Shown here: positions 34,996 to 43,022 of the stretch, piece after piece
Numbering within the stretch: the stretch's first letter is position 1
Layout of the letters: every line of letters starts with the position of its first letter
Source of the DNA: Brevundimonas subvibrioides ATCC 15264
GTDB lineage: Bacteria; Pseudomonadota; Alphaproteobacteria; Caulobacterales; Caulobacteraceae
Direction of reading: 5' to 3'
Assembly (NCBI RefSeq): GCF_000144605.1
Contig: NC_014375.1
Span: 2,881,501-2,945,500, forward strand
Length of the DNA: 64,000 bases
Notes under the pieces: generated by a model
Seen by the model: only the letters and a program-made list of their open reading frames with translations
What the model was told of the DNA's origin: nothing
Database searches by the model: none
Translations under genes and position numbers: made by a program

Positions 34996-35846
34996 GCGAT
35001 GTAAGCGCCCTGACGCTGGTCAAGAATCGCGATCGACATCTGCACCGTCTCGTCGAGGGGCTCCAGCGCAGCGCCGTCCTGCCGCGCGAGCTGGTCATCG
35101 TGGACATGAGCGACACCCCGGTCGCCCTGCACGGGACTGCGTTTCCCATCCGGATCGTGCGCCTGGAAACCGGGGCGCTGCCGCTTGCCCGGGCGCGCAA
35201 CCTCGCCGCTGCGGAGGCCACGGGCGACCATCTTCTGTTCCTGGACGTCGACTGCATTCCAGCGGCCGGTCTGGTCCAGCGCATCGACGACGAACTGCGC
35301 CGGGCCGATGTCCTGGTCTGCGCCGAGGTCCGCTACCTGGCCGAGGACGCGGTCGACGACGGCTGGACAGAGGCCGGCCTCGCCGCCCTCGCCGCCCCCC
35401 ACCCGGTCCGTCCCTTCCCGATGAAGGGCCGCCGGATCGAACCCAATGCCGGCCTGTTCTGGTCGCTGACCTTCGGCATCCGGCGCGAAACCTTCCGTCG
35501 CGTGGGCGGCTTCGACGAGACCTTCACCGGCTACGGGGCCGAGGACACCGACTTCGGATTCCGCTGTCGAGACGCCGGCCTCCCGCTGGCTTTCGCCGGC
35601 GGGGGTCCGGGGTCCTTTCACCAGCACCACGGCGTCTATGATCCCCCGCTGCAACATTTCGAGGACATCGTCAGGAACGCGACGCGGTTCCAGGCGCGCT
35701 GGGGCGTCTGGGCGATGGAAGGGTGGCTCGAGGCCTTCGACCGTCTGGAACTCGTCGCCTTCGACGGCCGTACCCTGACGCGCCGACGCCCGCCGACCCC
35801 GGACGAGATCGAGGCCGCCCACCGCCCACCAGACGTTCGCTACTGA
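34992..35846 (+). CDS. Glycosyltransferase family 2 with a C-terminal 7C domain
   Basis: The 284-residue protein begins at ATG 34992 overlapping the methyltransferase stop. A GT-A fold shows ALTLVKNRDRHLHRLVEGL, VIVDMSDTP, LARARNLAAAEATGDHLLFLDVDCIP (metal-binding DVD) and, near the end, VGGFDETFTGYGAEDTDFGFR, the hallmark of the galactosyltransferase-type C-terminal domain. It closes the seven-gene cassette. The DVD and GYGAED signatures fit an inverting sugar transferase; its donor and acceptor are unknown. Confidence 0.82.
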   Translation: MSDVSALTLVKNRDRHLHRLVEGLQRSAVLPRELVIVDMSDTPVALHGTAFPIRIVRLETGALPLARARNLAAAEATGDHLLFLDVDCIPAAGLVQRIDDELRRADVLVCAEVRYLAEDAVDDGWTEAGLAALAAPHPVRPFPMKGRRIEPNAGLFWSLTFGIRRETFRRVGGFDETFTGYGAEDTDFGFRCRDAGLPLAFAGGGPGSFHQHHGVYDPPLQHFEDIVRNATRFQARWGVWAMEGWLEAFDRLELVAFDGRTLTRRRPPTPDEIEAAHRPPDVRY

Positions 35847-35873
35847 CCCACCACCTCAGCGAGGATGACAGCC

Positions 35874-36284
35874 ATGTCCGATGCCCCCCTCCCTTCCGGG
35901 ATTTCCGACGCTCCGACCGCGATCCGTCGTCTGCCGGGCCCGCGTCCGGACCTGCTGATCTTCGAAGTGGATGCCCGGATCCATACGGCGGACATGGCAT
36001 GGATGGGCGCGACCGTGTCGCAGGCCATGGAGGCCTTCGACCGTATCGACATCCTGCTGCTGATCCGGCGGTTCGAGGGCGCAACGCCGGGAGCCCTGTT
36101 CGAACCCACGGCGCTGAAGGCCGAAGCCGCATCGATCCTGGGCGTAAGACGCTACGTTGTCGTCGGTGCGCCGGCCTGGGCCGAGGCGGCGATCACGCTC
36201 GGCGGCTGGCTGTCCCCCGTGGAATCTCAGACCTTCGACGCCGCCGAGGAGATTCAGGCCCGGGCCTGGATCGATCGCCCCTGA
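35874..36284 (+). CDS. SpoIIAA-like STAS/SEC14-type protein
   Basis: The 136-residue protein resembles the SpoIIAA-like (PF11964-type) family: LIFEVDARIHTADMAWMGATVSQAMEAFDRIDILLLIRRF, a midsection TALKAEAASILGVRRYVVVGAPAWAE and a C-terminal AEEIQARAWID. The ATG at 35874 has GAGG nine bases upstream and is preferred over an in-frame ATG at 35865. Such proteins have no known enzymatic activity and are thought to bind membranes or partner proteins. It lies 27 bases after the glycan cassette on the same strand and may be its last gene or separate. Confidence 0.72.
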   Translation: MSDAPLPSGISDAPTAIRRLPGPRPDLLIFEVDARIHTADMAWMGATVSQAMEAFDRIDILLLIRRFEGATPGALFEPTALKAEAASILGVRRYVVVGAPAWAEAAITLGGWLSPVESQTFDAAEEIQARAWIDRP

Positions 36285-36293
36285 CGGGCCAGC

Positions 36294-37406
36294 CTAGCGC
36301 AACAGGCCGGCCGAACGCAGGGCGTTCTCGATCACGGCCGTGACGGTGTCGCTGGTCGCGGGCGCTTTCGGACGCCCCCTCGCAGGCTCCCGCGAGATCG
36401 GCCCGCGCTCCGCAACGACGCTGCCCGGCTCCGGCATGGTGTCGGTCGCCGGTGAGCCGATGCCCCAGTGCCGGACGATTTCCCGGCTGGAGGCGATGCC
36501 GACGTCCAGCAGAAAGGGACCGGCCGTGCCGTTTCCGCCTTCGCCGTTCGGCTTCAGCGGTGTCCCATGCCCCATGTCCCTGATCCGGTGCATCTCGATG
36601 ACCGGCTGCCCGTCCGGACCCCTCCAGACCTCATAGAAGCGTCCGTCGGGCGCGCGCATACGGATGGGCGCGTCCATCAGGCCGTGCACGTCGATCCACT
36701 GCCGCAACAGGGCCTCGCCGGCGGCGGGACGCACCGTGGCGTCATGCGTGCCATGCCAGATCGACAGGCGGGGCCAGCCGCCGGCGTGATCCGACGCGCC
36801 GCGGACGCTGTCGCCCCAATTGCGGTCGGGGCGCGCCGGTGCCTGGGTCATCGCCGCGAAGGCCTCCGGCATCGAGTGCGCCGAACCATAGGCGAGGCCG
36901 GCGATCACCGCTCCGGCGGCGAAGGTCTCGGGGTAGGTCGCCAGCATGACGGCCGTCATGGCACCGCCGGCCGAAAGCCCGGTGACGAACACCCGACGGC
37001 GATCCAGGTCGTGCTTGCGTAAAGCCCACTGCACCATCGCATGGATGGAGGCAGCTTCCCCGGCATCGCGCGTCGTATCGCCCGGCTGAAACCAGTTGAA
37101 GCAGAGGTTGGCGTTGTTGGCGCGGGTCTGTTCCGGGCAAAGGACGGCGAAACCCAGTTCCGCCGCCAGCGCCAGCCAACCGGCCCCGTGCGCGTAGCCC
37201 ACCGCGGTCTGGGTGCATCCGTGCAGCACGACCACCAGCGGCGCGCCCGCAGGCAGGGTTTCTGGCAGAAACAGCTTCATCCGCAGATCGCCGGGATTGG
37301 GCGCAAAGCCGACTTCGTCGGTTAACAGCGCGCGCCGCCCCGCCGGCCGGCTCCCGTTGCCGGAGGGTCCGACGGAGGATCCGGGTCTATGAGACGGATG
37401 GCGCAT
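36294..37406 (-). CDS. PHB-depolymerase-family esterase (CE1-like)
   Basis: The 370-residue alpha/beta-hydrolase contains LVVVLHGCTQTAVGYAHGAGW (oxyanion region), CFNWFQPGDTTRDAGEAASI, nucleophile Ser in GLSAGGAMTAV and catalytic His in MGHGTPL. This family includes PHB depolymerases, feruloyl esterases and acetyl-xylan esterases. A clear signal peptide is absent at the ATG at 37406; the first 35 residues are Arg/Ser/Gly-rich. It is downstream of the alginate operon but 156 bases away, and a strong palindrome lies in that gap, so it is probably controlled separately. Confidence 0.78.
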   Translation of the reverse strand: MRHPSHRPGSSVGPSGNGSRPAGRRALLTDEVGFAPNPGDLRMKLFLPETLPAGAPLVVVLHGCTQTAVGYAHGAGWLALAAELGFAVLCPEQTRANNANLCFNWFQPGDTTRDAGEAASIHAMVQWALRKHDLDRRRVFVTGLSAGGAMTAVMLATYPETFAAGAVIAGLAYGSAHSMPEAFAAMTQAPARPDRNWGDSVRGASDHAGGWPRLSIWHGTHDATVRPAAGEALLRQWIDVHGLMDAPIRMRAPDGRFYEVWRGPDGQPVIEMHRIRDMGHGTPLKPNGEGGNGTAGPFLLDVGIASSREIVRHWGIGSPATDTMPEPGSVVAERGPISREPARGRPKAPATSDTVTAVIENALRSAGLLR

Positions 37407-37467
37407 GGGGTCGGTTCCCGTCACGCGGAACGCGCAACCTGAACCCACCAAGCGCCCCGGACACGTT

Positions 37468-37486
37468 TATGTTGCAACGCAACATA
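37468..37486. promoter_or_regulatory. Perfect 8-bp palindrome upstream of the esterase
   Basis: TATGTTGC-AAC-GCAACATA is an exact inverted repeat with a 3-base centre, 62 bases upstream of the esterase start. It has the size of a GntR or LacI-type operator. Which regulator binds it is unknown, and I found no second copy. Confidence 0.5.
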
Positions 37487-37562
37487 TCTATCCCCAGTCG
37501 CCGTACCGCGAGCTGACACGGACGTCGACCCGCTCGCCCGGCTCCAGCGACCGGATGGTCGC

Positions 37563-38759
37563 CTACCGGTCGAGATCTCCGTGGCACCCGGTTCCGGAAG
37601 GCGCGAAGGCGTCGAGGTCGATCGCCTGGGCCATGGTGTCATAACCCTTGTCGTTCGGATGAAGGCGATCAGCACCCACCAGGTCGACCTGCATCTGGTC
37701 GGTCTGCGCCGGATCGCGCGTCGCCGCGTCGAAGTCCGCGACGGCGTCGAACGCCCCGCTCTCGCGGATGAAGGTGTTGACGGCCTGACGGGTTGCTTCG
37801 GACCGGGCGTCGAAACGCTCGGAGCCGCCGAACGCCGTCATCGTGCCTCCGATGACCTTGATGCCGTGCAGGTGGAGCCGGCTGATGACCTGGCGATAGG
37901 CGGCGATGACCTCGTCGGCGCTTCGGCCGACGTTGGCCGGGTTTCCGTCGTGGCGAATGTCGTTGATGCCCTCGATCAGGATCACATGGGTGACACCGGG
38001 CAGGGACAGGACGTCCCGATCCAGTCGGGCGCGAACGTTGGCGCTGCGCCCGTCCCGGACCACCTGGTTGCCACTGATGCCTGCGTTGACGACGACGAAG
38101 CCCCCCGGACAGGCCGCCTCGAGCCGTCTCCCCAGGACGGAGGGCCAGTCGGCCTCGGCACCGAGGGTCGCGGTCGCGCCCTCGGTGATGGAATCGCCCA
38201 GTGCCACCACGACCCGGGGCGCGTCTTCGCTCAGGGCGTAGACGGCGGAGACGAAACTCTGACGGCGGACGAGAAGCGCGTCGGCGGCGACAGGGGCGAC
38301 GCCCTCCCCCAGCCGCACGGGCACGCGCCGGACGACGCCGCGTGTCGGACCCGGAGCATGCAGGCTGACGCTCAGCATGCCGCCGCGTTCGACCGCGATC
38401 GGCAATGGATCGCTCAACAGCGCCACCCCGATCGGCAAGGCGATGTCCCGCGCGCCGCTGAAGGTGACCGGCCGCACGACCCCGTCGGGGCCTGTCGCCG
38501 TGACCGTGTCGAGCGCCAGAGGCTCGAGGCCGACCTCGTTGCTGATCCTCAACCGGACGACATCGGCCGCGACGCCCAGACGGATGTCCTGGCGGATGGT
38601 CTGGTCGAGATAGCCGAGCGGGGCTTCGGGCGGGCCGTCGAACCGGGGCGGAGCCGGCGCCGCGATCCAGGCCGGTCGCCACGCCGACGCCTGCTGCGCC
38701 AAAGCGGGGGTCCCCACCAGCGCGAGCATCAGCGCGATGGCGACCCCGCGGGTCCTCAT
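37563..38759 (-). CDS. Secreted GDSL/SGNH esterase in the alginate operon
   Basis: The 398-residue protein has a signal peptide (MRTRGVAIALMLALVGTPALAQ), a beta-rich N-terminal domain (about residues 30-180) and an SGNH domain. The blocks are VALGDSITEGAT, NAGISGNQV, IEGINDIRH and DRLHPNDKGYD, with Ser, Gly, Asn and Asp/His all present. Its ATG overlaps the SDR stop (ATGA), so it is translated with the alginate genes. It may remove acetyl groups from bacterial alginate before or during uptake. After its TAG stop the same frame stays open for 24 more codons. Confidence 0.85.
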   Translation of the reverse strand: MRTRGVAIALMLALVGTPALAQQASAWRPAWIAAPAPPRFDGPPEAPLGYLDQTIRQDIRLGVAADVVRLRISNEVGLEPLALDTVTATGPDGVVRPVTFSGARDIALPIGVALLSDPLPIAVERGGMLSVSLHAPGPTRGVVRRVPVRLGEGVAPVAADALLVRRQSFVSAVYALSEDAPRVVVALGDSITEGATATLGAEADWPSVLGRRLEAACPGGFVVVNAGISGNQVVRDGRSANVRARLDRDVLSLPGVTHVILIEGINDIRHDGNPANVGRSADEVIAAYRQVISRLHLHGIKVIGGTMTAFGGSERFDARSEATRQAVNTFIRESGAFDAVADFDAATRDPAQTDQMQVDLVGADRLHPNDKGYDTMAQAIDLDAFAPSGTGCHGDLDR

Positions 38760-39511
38760 CACGAGAAGTACAGCCCGCCGTTGATGTCCAGATTGGCACC
38801 GGTGACGAAGGCGGCGGCGTCGGACGCCAGGAAAAGGACCGTCTCGGCGACTTCCTCCGGGCGGCCCTGGCGACGCAGCGGCGTGCCTGCCGCCACCGCC
38901 GTGCGAACTTCCGGCTTGGTGAAGGTGTCGTGGAAGCTGGTCGCGATCATCCCGGGGCACAGGCTGTTGACCCGCACGCCCCTGGGGCCGAGTTCCTTGG
39001 CCATGGATCGGGTGAAGGTCATCAGCGCGCCCTTGGACGTCGCATAGATCGCGGCCCCCGGTCCGCCGCCGTCCCGACCCGCCTGGGACGAGAAGTTGAT
39101 GATCGCCGCCCCCTCCGTCATCAGCGGCGCGACGGCCCGTGTCATCAGATAGGCCGACTTGAGGTTCAGGGTCATGACGGTGTCGAAGAAGGCCTCGTCG
39201 ATGTCGGCCAGGGGACGACGCTCGACCATCCCGCCGGCCAGATTGACCAGGATGTGTACCTCCGCGCCGTAGGCGTCCCTTGCCGCTGCGACCAGGGTCG
39301 CGACACCCTCGGCCGTCGTGACGTCGGCGCGGCAGACGATGGCCTCGCCGCCGGCCGAGGTGATGCTGTCCAGTGTCTCGGCCGCGCTGGCTTCGTCATT
39401 GGCGAAGTTGATGACGACCTTGGCGCCTTCACGCGCAAGCACGCGCGAGACCTCGCGACCGATGTCGCGGCCGCCGCCGGTGATGATGGCGACCTTATCC
39501 TTGAGGCGCAT
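38759..39511 (-). CDS. SDR oxidoreductase, probable DEH reductase
   Basis: The 250-residue SDR has TGGGRDIG (cofactor site), NLAGG, IINFSSQAG and the catalytic YATSKGAL. Alginate monomers rearrange to 4-deoxy-L-erythro-5-hexoseulose uronate, which an SDR reduces to 2-keto-3-deoxygluconate. Next to two alginate lyases this is the expected function. The start directly follows the transporter stop (TGAATG), and the gene overlaps the esterase that follows. Other alcohol substrates cannot be excluded by sequence. Confidence 0.8.
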   Translation of the reverse strand: MRLKDKVAIITGGGRDIGREVSRVLAREGAKVVINFANDEASAAETLDSITSAGGEAIVCRADVTTAEGVATLVAAARDAYGAEVHILVNLAGGMVERRPLADIDEAFFDTVMTLNLKSAYLMTRAVAPLMTEGAAIINFSSQAGRDGGGPGAAIYATSKGALMTFTRSMAKELGPRGVRVNSLCPGMIATSFHDTFTKPEVRTAVAAGTPLRRQGRPEEVAETVLFLASDAAAFVTGANLDINGGLYFS

Positions 39512-40804
39512 TCAGGTATCCTTCAGTGCAGGAGAGGGGTTCGGGGAGACGGGTTCGATCCGCCCGGTGACGAACCACAGGGAGAGGAGGGAAAGGGGGA
39601 CCAGCGCGGCCACGAGGATGAAGATCGGCCCGTAGGAGATCGTGGTCATCGCAGGCACCAGCCAGGTGGTGATGAGGGTTCCGGCCACCGCCGCCATGCC
39701 GCCGATGCCGGCCAGAGACCCCACCGAGCGCCCGTCGAACAGGTCTCCCGGGATGGTCTGGATGTTGCCGATGGCGACCTGGAAGCCGAACAGGATGCCC
39801 GCGATGACGAGGACCGCCATGGTCGGATCGGTCATGTTCGGTGCCACGATCAGGCAGGGCATCATGATCGCGCCCCCCAGGGTGACGCACAGTTTGCGCG
39901 CCATGCCGGGCGACCGGCCCGACTTGATCAGCAGGCCCGAAAGCCAGCCACCGAACAGGCTGCCGATCATCGCGCCGACGTAGGGCACCCAGCCAAAGAT
40001 GCCGATCTGCTTGATGTCGAAGTCGAAGGTCTCGGCCAGATAGATCGGCAGCCAGGACACGAATAGCCACCAGATCGGATCGAGAAAGAACCGGCACAGG
40101 ATCAGCCCCCAGCTTTCGCGGTGCGCCAGGAGCTGGCGCATGTTGGGCGCATAGACCGGGGCCAGCGGGGCGTCCGCCGTGTGGGTCGCGGGCTTGTCCA
40201 GGATCAGGGCGCGCTCGGCGGCGCTGACCCAGGGGTGACGATCGGGTCCGGCGCGATAGATGATCAGCCACGGCAGCACCCAGACGAAGCCCAGCGCCCC
40301 GACCAGGAGAAAGGTCCCCTTCCAGCCGAGACCGAGGAACATCAGGGCGATCAGCGGGGCCGAGATGATCGCGCCAACGGACGCCCCTGCGTTGAAGATG
40401 CCCTGGGCGAAGGCGCGCTCCTTGGCCGGAAACCACTCGGCGTTGGCCTTGACCGCACCGGGCCAGGCGCCGGCCTCGCTGATCCCCAGCATGGCGCGGA
40501 ACACGCTGAACGAGACGATCGACGTCGCCAGGGCATGCAGGGCGATCGAGATCGACCAGACGCCGATCGACCAGGCGAAGCCGAGCCGCACGCCGATCGC
40601 GTCGAACACCTTGCCGAACACGAACTGTCCGAGGGCGTAGAACACCATGAAGACGGTGACCAGGAGGGCATAGTCCTCCTTGGTCGCGCCGATCTCGGGC
40701 GCGATCTCGGGCCACATCACCGCCAGCGCATTGCGGTCGATGTAGTTGATCACCGTGGCGATCGCGATCAGGCCGATGATGACCCATCTCATGCCGGACT
40801 TCAT
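39512..40804 (-). CDS. MFS hexuronate-type (ACS family) transporter
   Basis: The 430-residue inner-membrane protein has 12 predicted helices. Family features are NYIDRNALAVMWPEIAPEIG, FGKVFDAIGVRLGF, ISEAGAWPGAVKANAEWFPAKERAFAQGIFNAGASVGAI and a C-terminal GSLAGIGGMAAVAGTLI. ACS-family members (ExuT, GudP) import hexuronates and related anions. Here the likely cargo is the unsaturated monomer or disaccharide released from alginate. A GAGGAGG ribosome-binding site precedes the ATG at 40804. It is encoded between the PL17 lyase and the SDR. Confidence 0.88.
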   Translation of the reverse strand: MKSGMRWVIIGLIAIATVINYIDRNALAVMWPEIAPEIGATKEDYALLVTVFMVFYALGQFVFGKVFDAIGVRLGFAWSIGVWSISIALHALATSIVSFSVFRAMLGISEAGAWPGAVKANAEWFPAKERAFAQGIFNAGASVGAIISAPLIALMFLGLGWKGTFLLVGALGFVWVLPWLIIYRAGPDRHPWVSAAERALILDKPATHTADAPLAPVYAPNMRQLLAHRESWGLILCRFFLDPIWWLFVSWLPIYLAETFDFDIKQIGIFGWVPYVGAMIGSLFGGWLSGLLIKSGRSPGMARKLCVTLGGAIMMPCLIVAPNMTDPTMAVLVIAGILFGFQVAIGNIQTIPGDLFDGRSVGSLAGIGGMAAVAGTLITTWLVPAMTTISYGPIFILVAALVPLSLLSLWFVTGRIEPVSPNPSPALKDT

Positions 40805-40814
40805 CGACGCCTCC

Positions 40815-43022
40815 TCAGCGGTCGAACCGGGCGTAGGGCCCGGTCCATTCGTAGGTCTGTCCGTCCACGGTCACGGTGTGAGCCAGGCCGGCGGATGTTG
40901 CGTGGGCGACCCCGAGCGCCAGGGTCTTGCCCGACACCAGGGTCAGCACGACCACCTCGGCGTCGTCACCGCGCACGCGGGCGATGTCGCGGATCTGGCT
41001 CGTCGCGCCCGAAACCGTCTCGGCGGTGCCGTCATAGACGCCGTGCGGTTCCAGCACGGAGAAGAAGCTGGCATCGGCCTGACCCTGCATGCGCTGGATC
41101 AGCGCCGGCTCGCGCCTCAGGTTGAAGTCCGGATCGTTGGCGCCGCTCTCGACCAGCAGGGCGCTGGTCGGTGCCGACGCTCCGAACCGGTAGGTGTAGA
41201 ACCGGCTGCCGAGAAGCCAGGTCAAACTGCGGGTTCCGCTGGCGGCCGGGGCGACGGCGTCGATCCACAGATGCTGATAGCCCGATCCTGTCCCCAGCAC
41301 CGGCCGCTCCAGCACCGAGTGCCGGGCCTCGAAAGCCGAAATGATCTGGCCGTTGAAATGCAGCGGCAGGTCGTACGCGGTCGCCGTCTGCCCCTCCGCC
41401 CGGAAGAGGTCGATCACCACCGGATAGGCGAGCTCGGGGTGTTCGACCATGGCCAGGGTGCGGGTCAGGACGACGCCATCGTAGGCGTCCTCCAGCCGGG
41501 CAGATGAGATCTGGAGCCCCTCTTCCACCTCGAAGAACAGCGGCGTGGTGGGGTGCTCTTCGCCGACCATCCAGTCTCCGCCGAACTGGCTGGCCTCGCC
41601 GACGACCAGGGTGTTGTGCGCCACGGTCTGCATGGCCCAGCTGTCGTTCTCGTCCAGGTAGCCGCCGCCGCCCTTGGCCTCGACATTCAGAAAGCGGGCG
41701 GCCCCGTAGTCGCGCACCACCGCCTGGCCGTTGTCGTAGAACAGCCACTGCAGCCGGTCGAAATGGCCGTGGCCCTGACCCTGCTGGGTGTTCTTCATCA
41801 CCAGCGCCTGGCCGTTCGCCCCGCCCCGACGCAGGAAGACGAGATTGCCGAGGTCTCCGTTCGGCCCGTCACGCAGTTGCATCGAGCGGAAGTCGAACGG
41901 TCGGGCCCCGCCGTCCGCCACGCCTTGAGCCACGGCCAGGCCGTCCGGGGTCAGGATCGTTCGCCCCTGCTGCTGTGTGATGGAGAGCAGGGCCGGATCC
42001 CGGGTCTGGGCGTAGGCGATGGAGACGCCGGTGACGATCTCCTCGCTGGTCAGGCCCTTGTCCGGCATGGCGTCGTTGATCGGGAACAGCAGACCCGCAT
42101 AGGACGACTGGATGACGCCATCGACGGCCTTCAGCAGCACGCCGTCGCGACGCCCGAAGATATCGCGCTCCGGCTCGTTCTGCTGGATCGCCCGGGCGAA
42201 GATCACGAACGGCGCGAGGGCATAGCGCTGGTAGTAGGGCCCTTCGGCATAATAGCCATCGGGCGAGAACAGCTCGTCGACCTGCCGCAGGAAGCCCGCC
42301 CGGCCGTCGTGCGCCGTGCCGTTCAGCGCGCGGTCGACCAGATCGGGATCGCGCAGGACATATCCCGTCATGCCCACGCCCGCCGTGGCCCAGGTCGCGT
42401 GGTTGTGGATGCGATCGAAATAGGCCGCGTTCTCTTCGGACAGGAACCGCGCCATGCGCCGGAACACGTTGTCGTCGATCGTGCGGCGCTGTTCGGCCGT
42501 CAGGGTCTCGCGGATCGCGTCATACCCCTGGGCCGAATAGACCAGCCAGACCGAGTCGTTCAGCGCCTGCCAGAACAGCCGCCCCCGGACCGGAGAGTTG
42601 CCCGCCGGATGGTCGGACAGCGTGGGATACAGACGCGCGTACTCGAGCAGCAGGTCGCGCGCGAAGTCGGCATAGGCCCTGTCGCCCGTCAGCCGGTAGA
42701 GCGCGCCGGCGCCGGCGATCGCCTTGTAGTTGGCCTTGTGCCGCTCGTGGGTGACGCCGCCGCCCAGATCGCGGGGCTGGGGCACGTCGATCCCGTGCGC
42801 CATGGCGGCCCGCACCTCGCGTTCGACCCTCTGGCGCTCGGCCGCGAACATCGGATAGCGATCGCCCGCCTCCGCCATCGCCCGCCACTGGTCGGGCGAC
42901 ACGAGGACGGGGCCTGCGTCGGCGGAGGCCGCCGCGGCGGAGGCTGGCGTCCGGGCGATGGAGGCGACCGGCGCGCCGGCCGCCAGAACCGCCAGAACGG
43001 CCATCAGGACGGGACGGGTCAT
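40815..43022 (-). CDS. Oligo-alginate lyase, PL17
   Basis: The 735-residue protein has a signal peptide (MTRPVLMAVLAVLAAGAPVAS), an (alpha/alpha) toroid and a C-terminal beta-sheet domain of heparinase II/III type. The conserved NHATWATAGVGM supplies the catalytic-region Asn and His, and YYAEGPYYQRYA the general-base Tyr. GQGHGHFDRLQWLFYDNG and QTVAHNTLVVGE lie in the C-terminal domain. The length matches the characterised PL17 enzyme Alg17C. PL17 enzymes cut alginate oligomers exolytically to monomers. Its ATG overlaps the PL6 stop. Confidence 0.92.
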   Translation of the reverse strand: MTRPVLMAVLAVLAAGAPVASIARTPASAAAASADAGPVLVSPDQWRAMAEAGDRYPMFAAERQRVEREVRAAMAHGIDVPQPRDLGGGVTHERHKANYKAIAGAGALYRLTGDRAYADFARDLLLEYARLYPTLSDHPAGNSPVRGRLFWQALNDSVWLVYSAQGYDAIRETLTAEQRRTIDDNVFRRMARFLSEENAAYFDRIHNHATWATAGVGMTGYVLRDPDLVDRALNGTAHDGRAGFLRQVDELFSPDGYYAEGPYYQRYALAPFVIFARAIQQNEPERDIFGRRDGVLLKAVDGVIQSSYAGLLFPINDAMPDKGLTSEEIVTGVSIAYAQTRDPALLSITQQQGRTILTPDGLAVAQGVADGGARPFDFRSMQLRDGPNGDLGNLVFLRRGGANGQALVMKNTQQGQGHGHFDRLQWLFYDNGQAVVRDYGAARFLNVEAKGGGGYLDENDSWAMQTVAHNTLVVGEASQFGGDWMVGEEHPTTPLFFEVEEGLQISSARLEDAYDGVVLTRTLAMVEHPELAYPVVIDLFRAEGQTATAYDLPLHFNGQIISAFEARHSVLERPVLGTGSGYQHLWIDAVAPAASGTRSLTWLLGSRFYTYRFGASAPTSALLVESGANDPDFNLRREPALIQRMQGQADASFFSVLEPHGVYDGTAETVSGATSQIRDIARVRGDDAEVVVLTLVSGKTLALGVAHATSAGLAHTVTVDGQTYEWTGPYARFDR

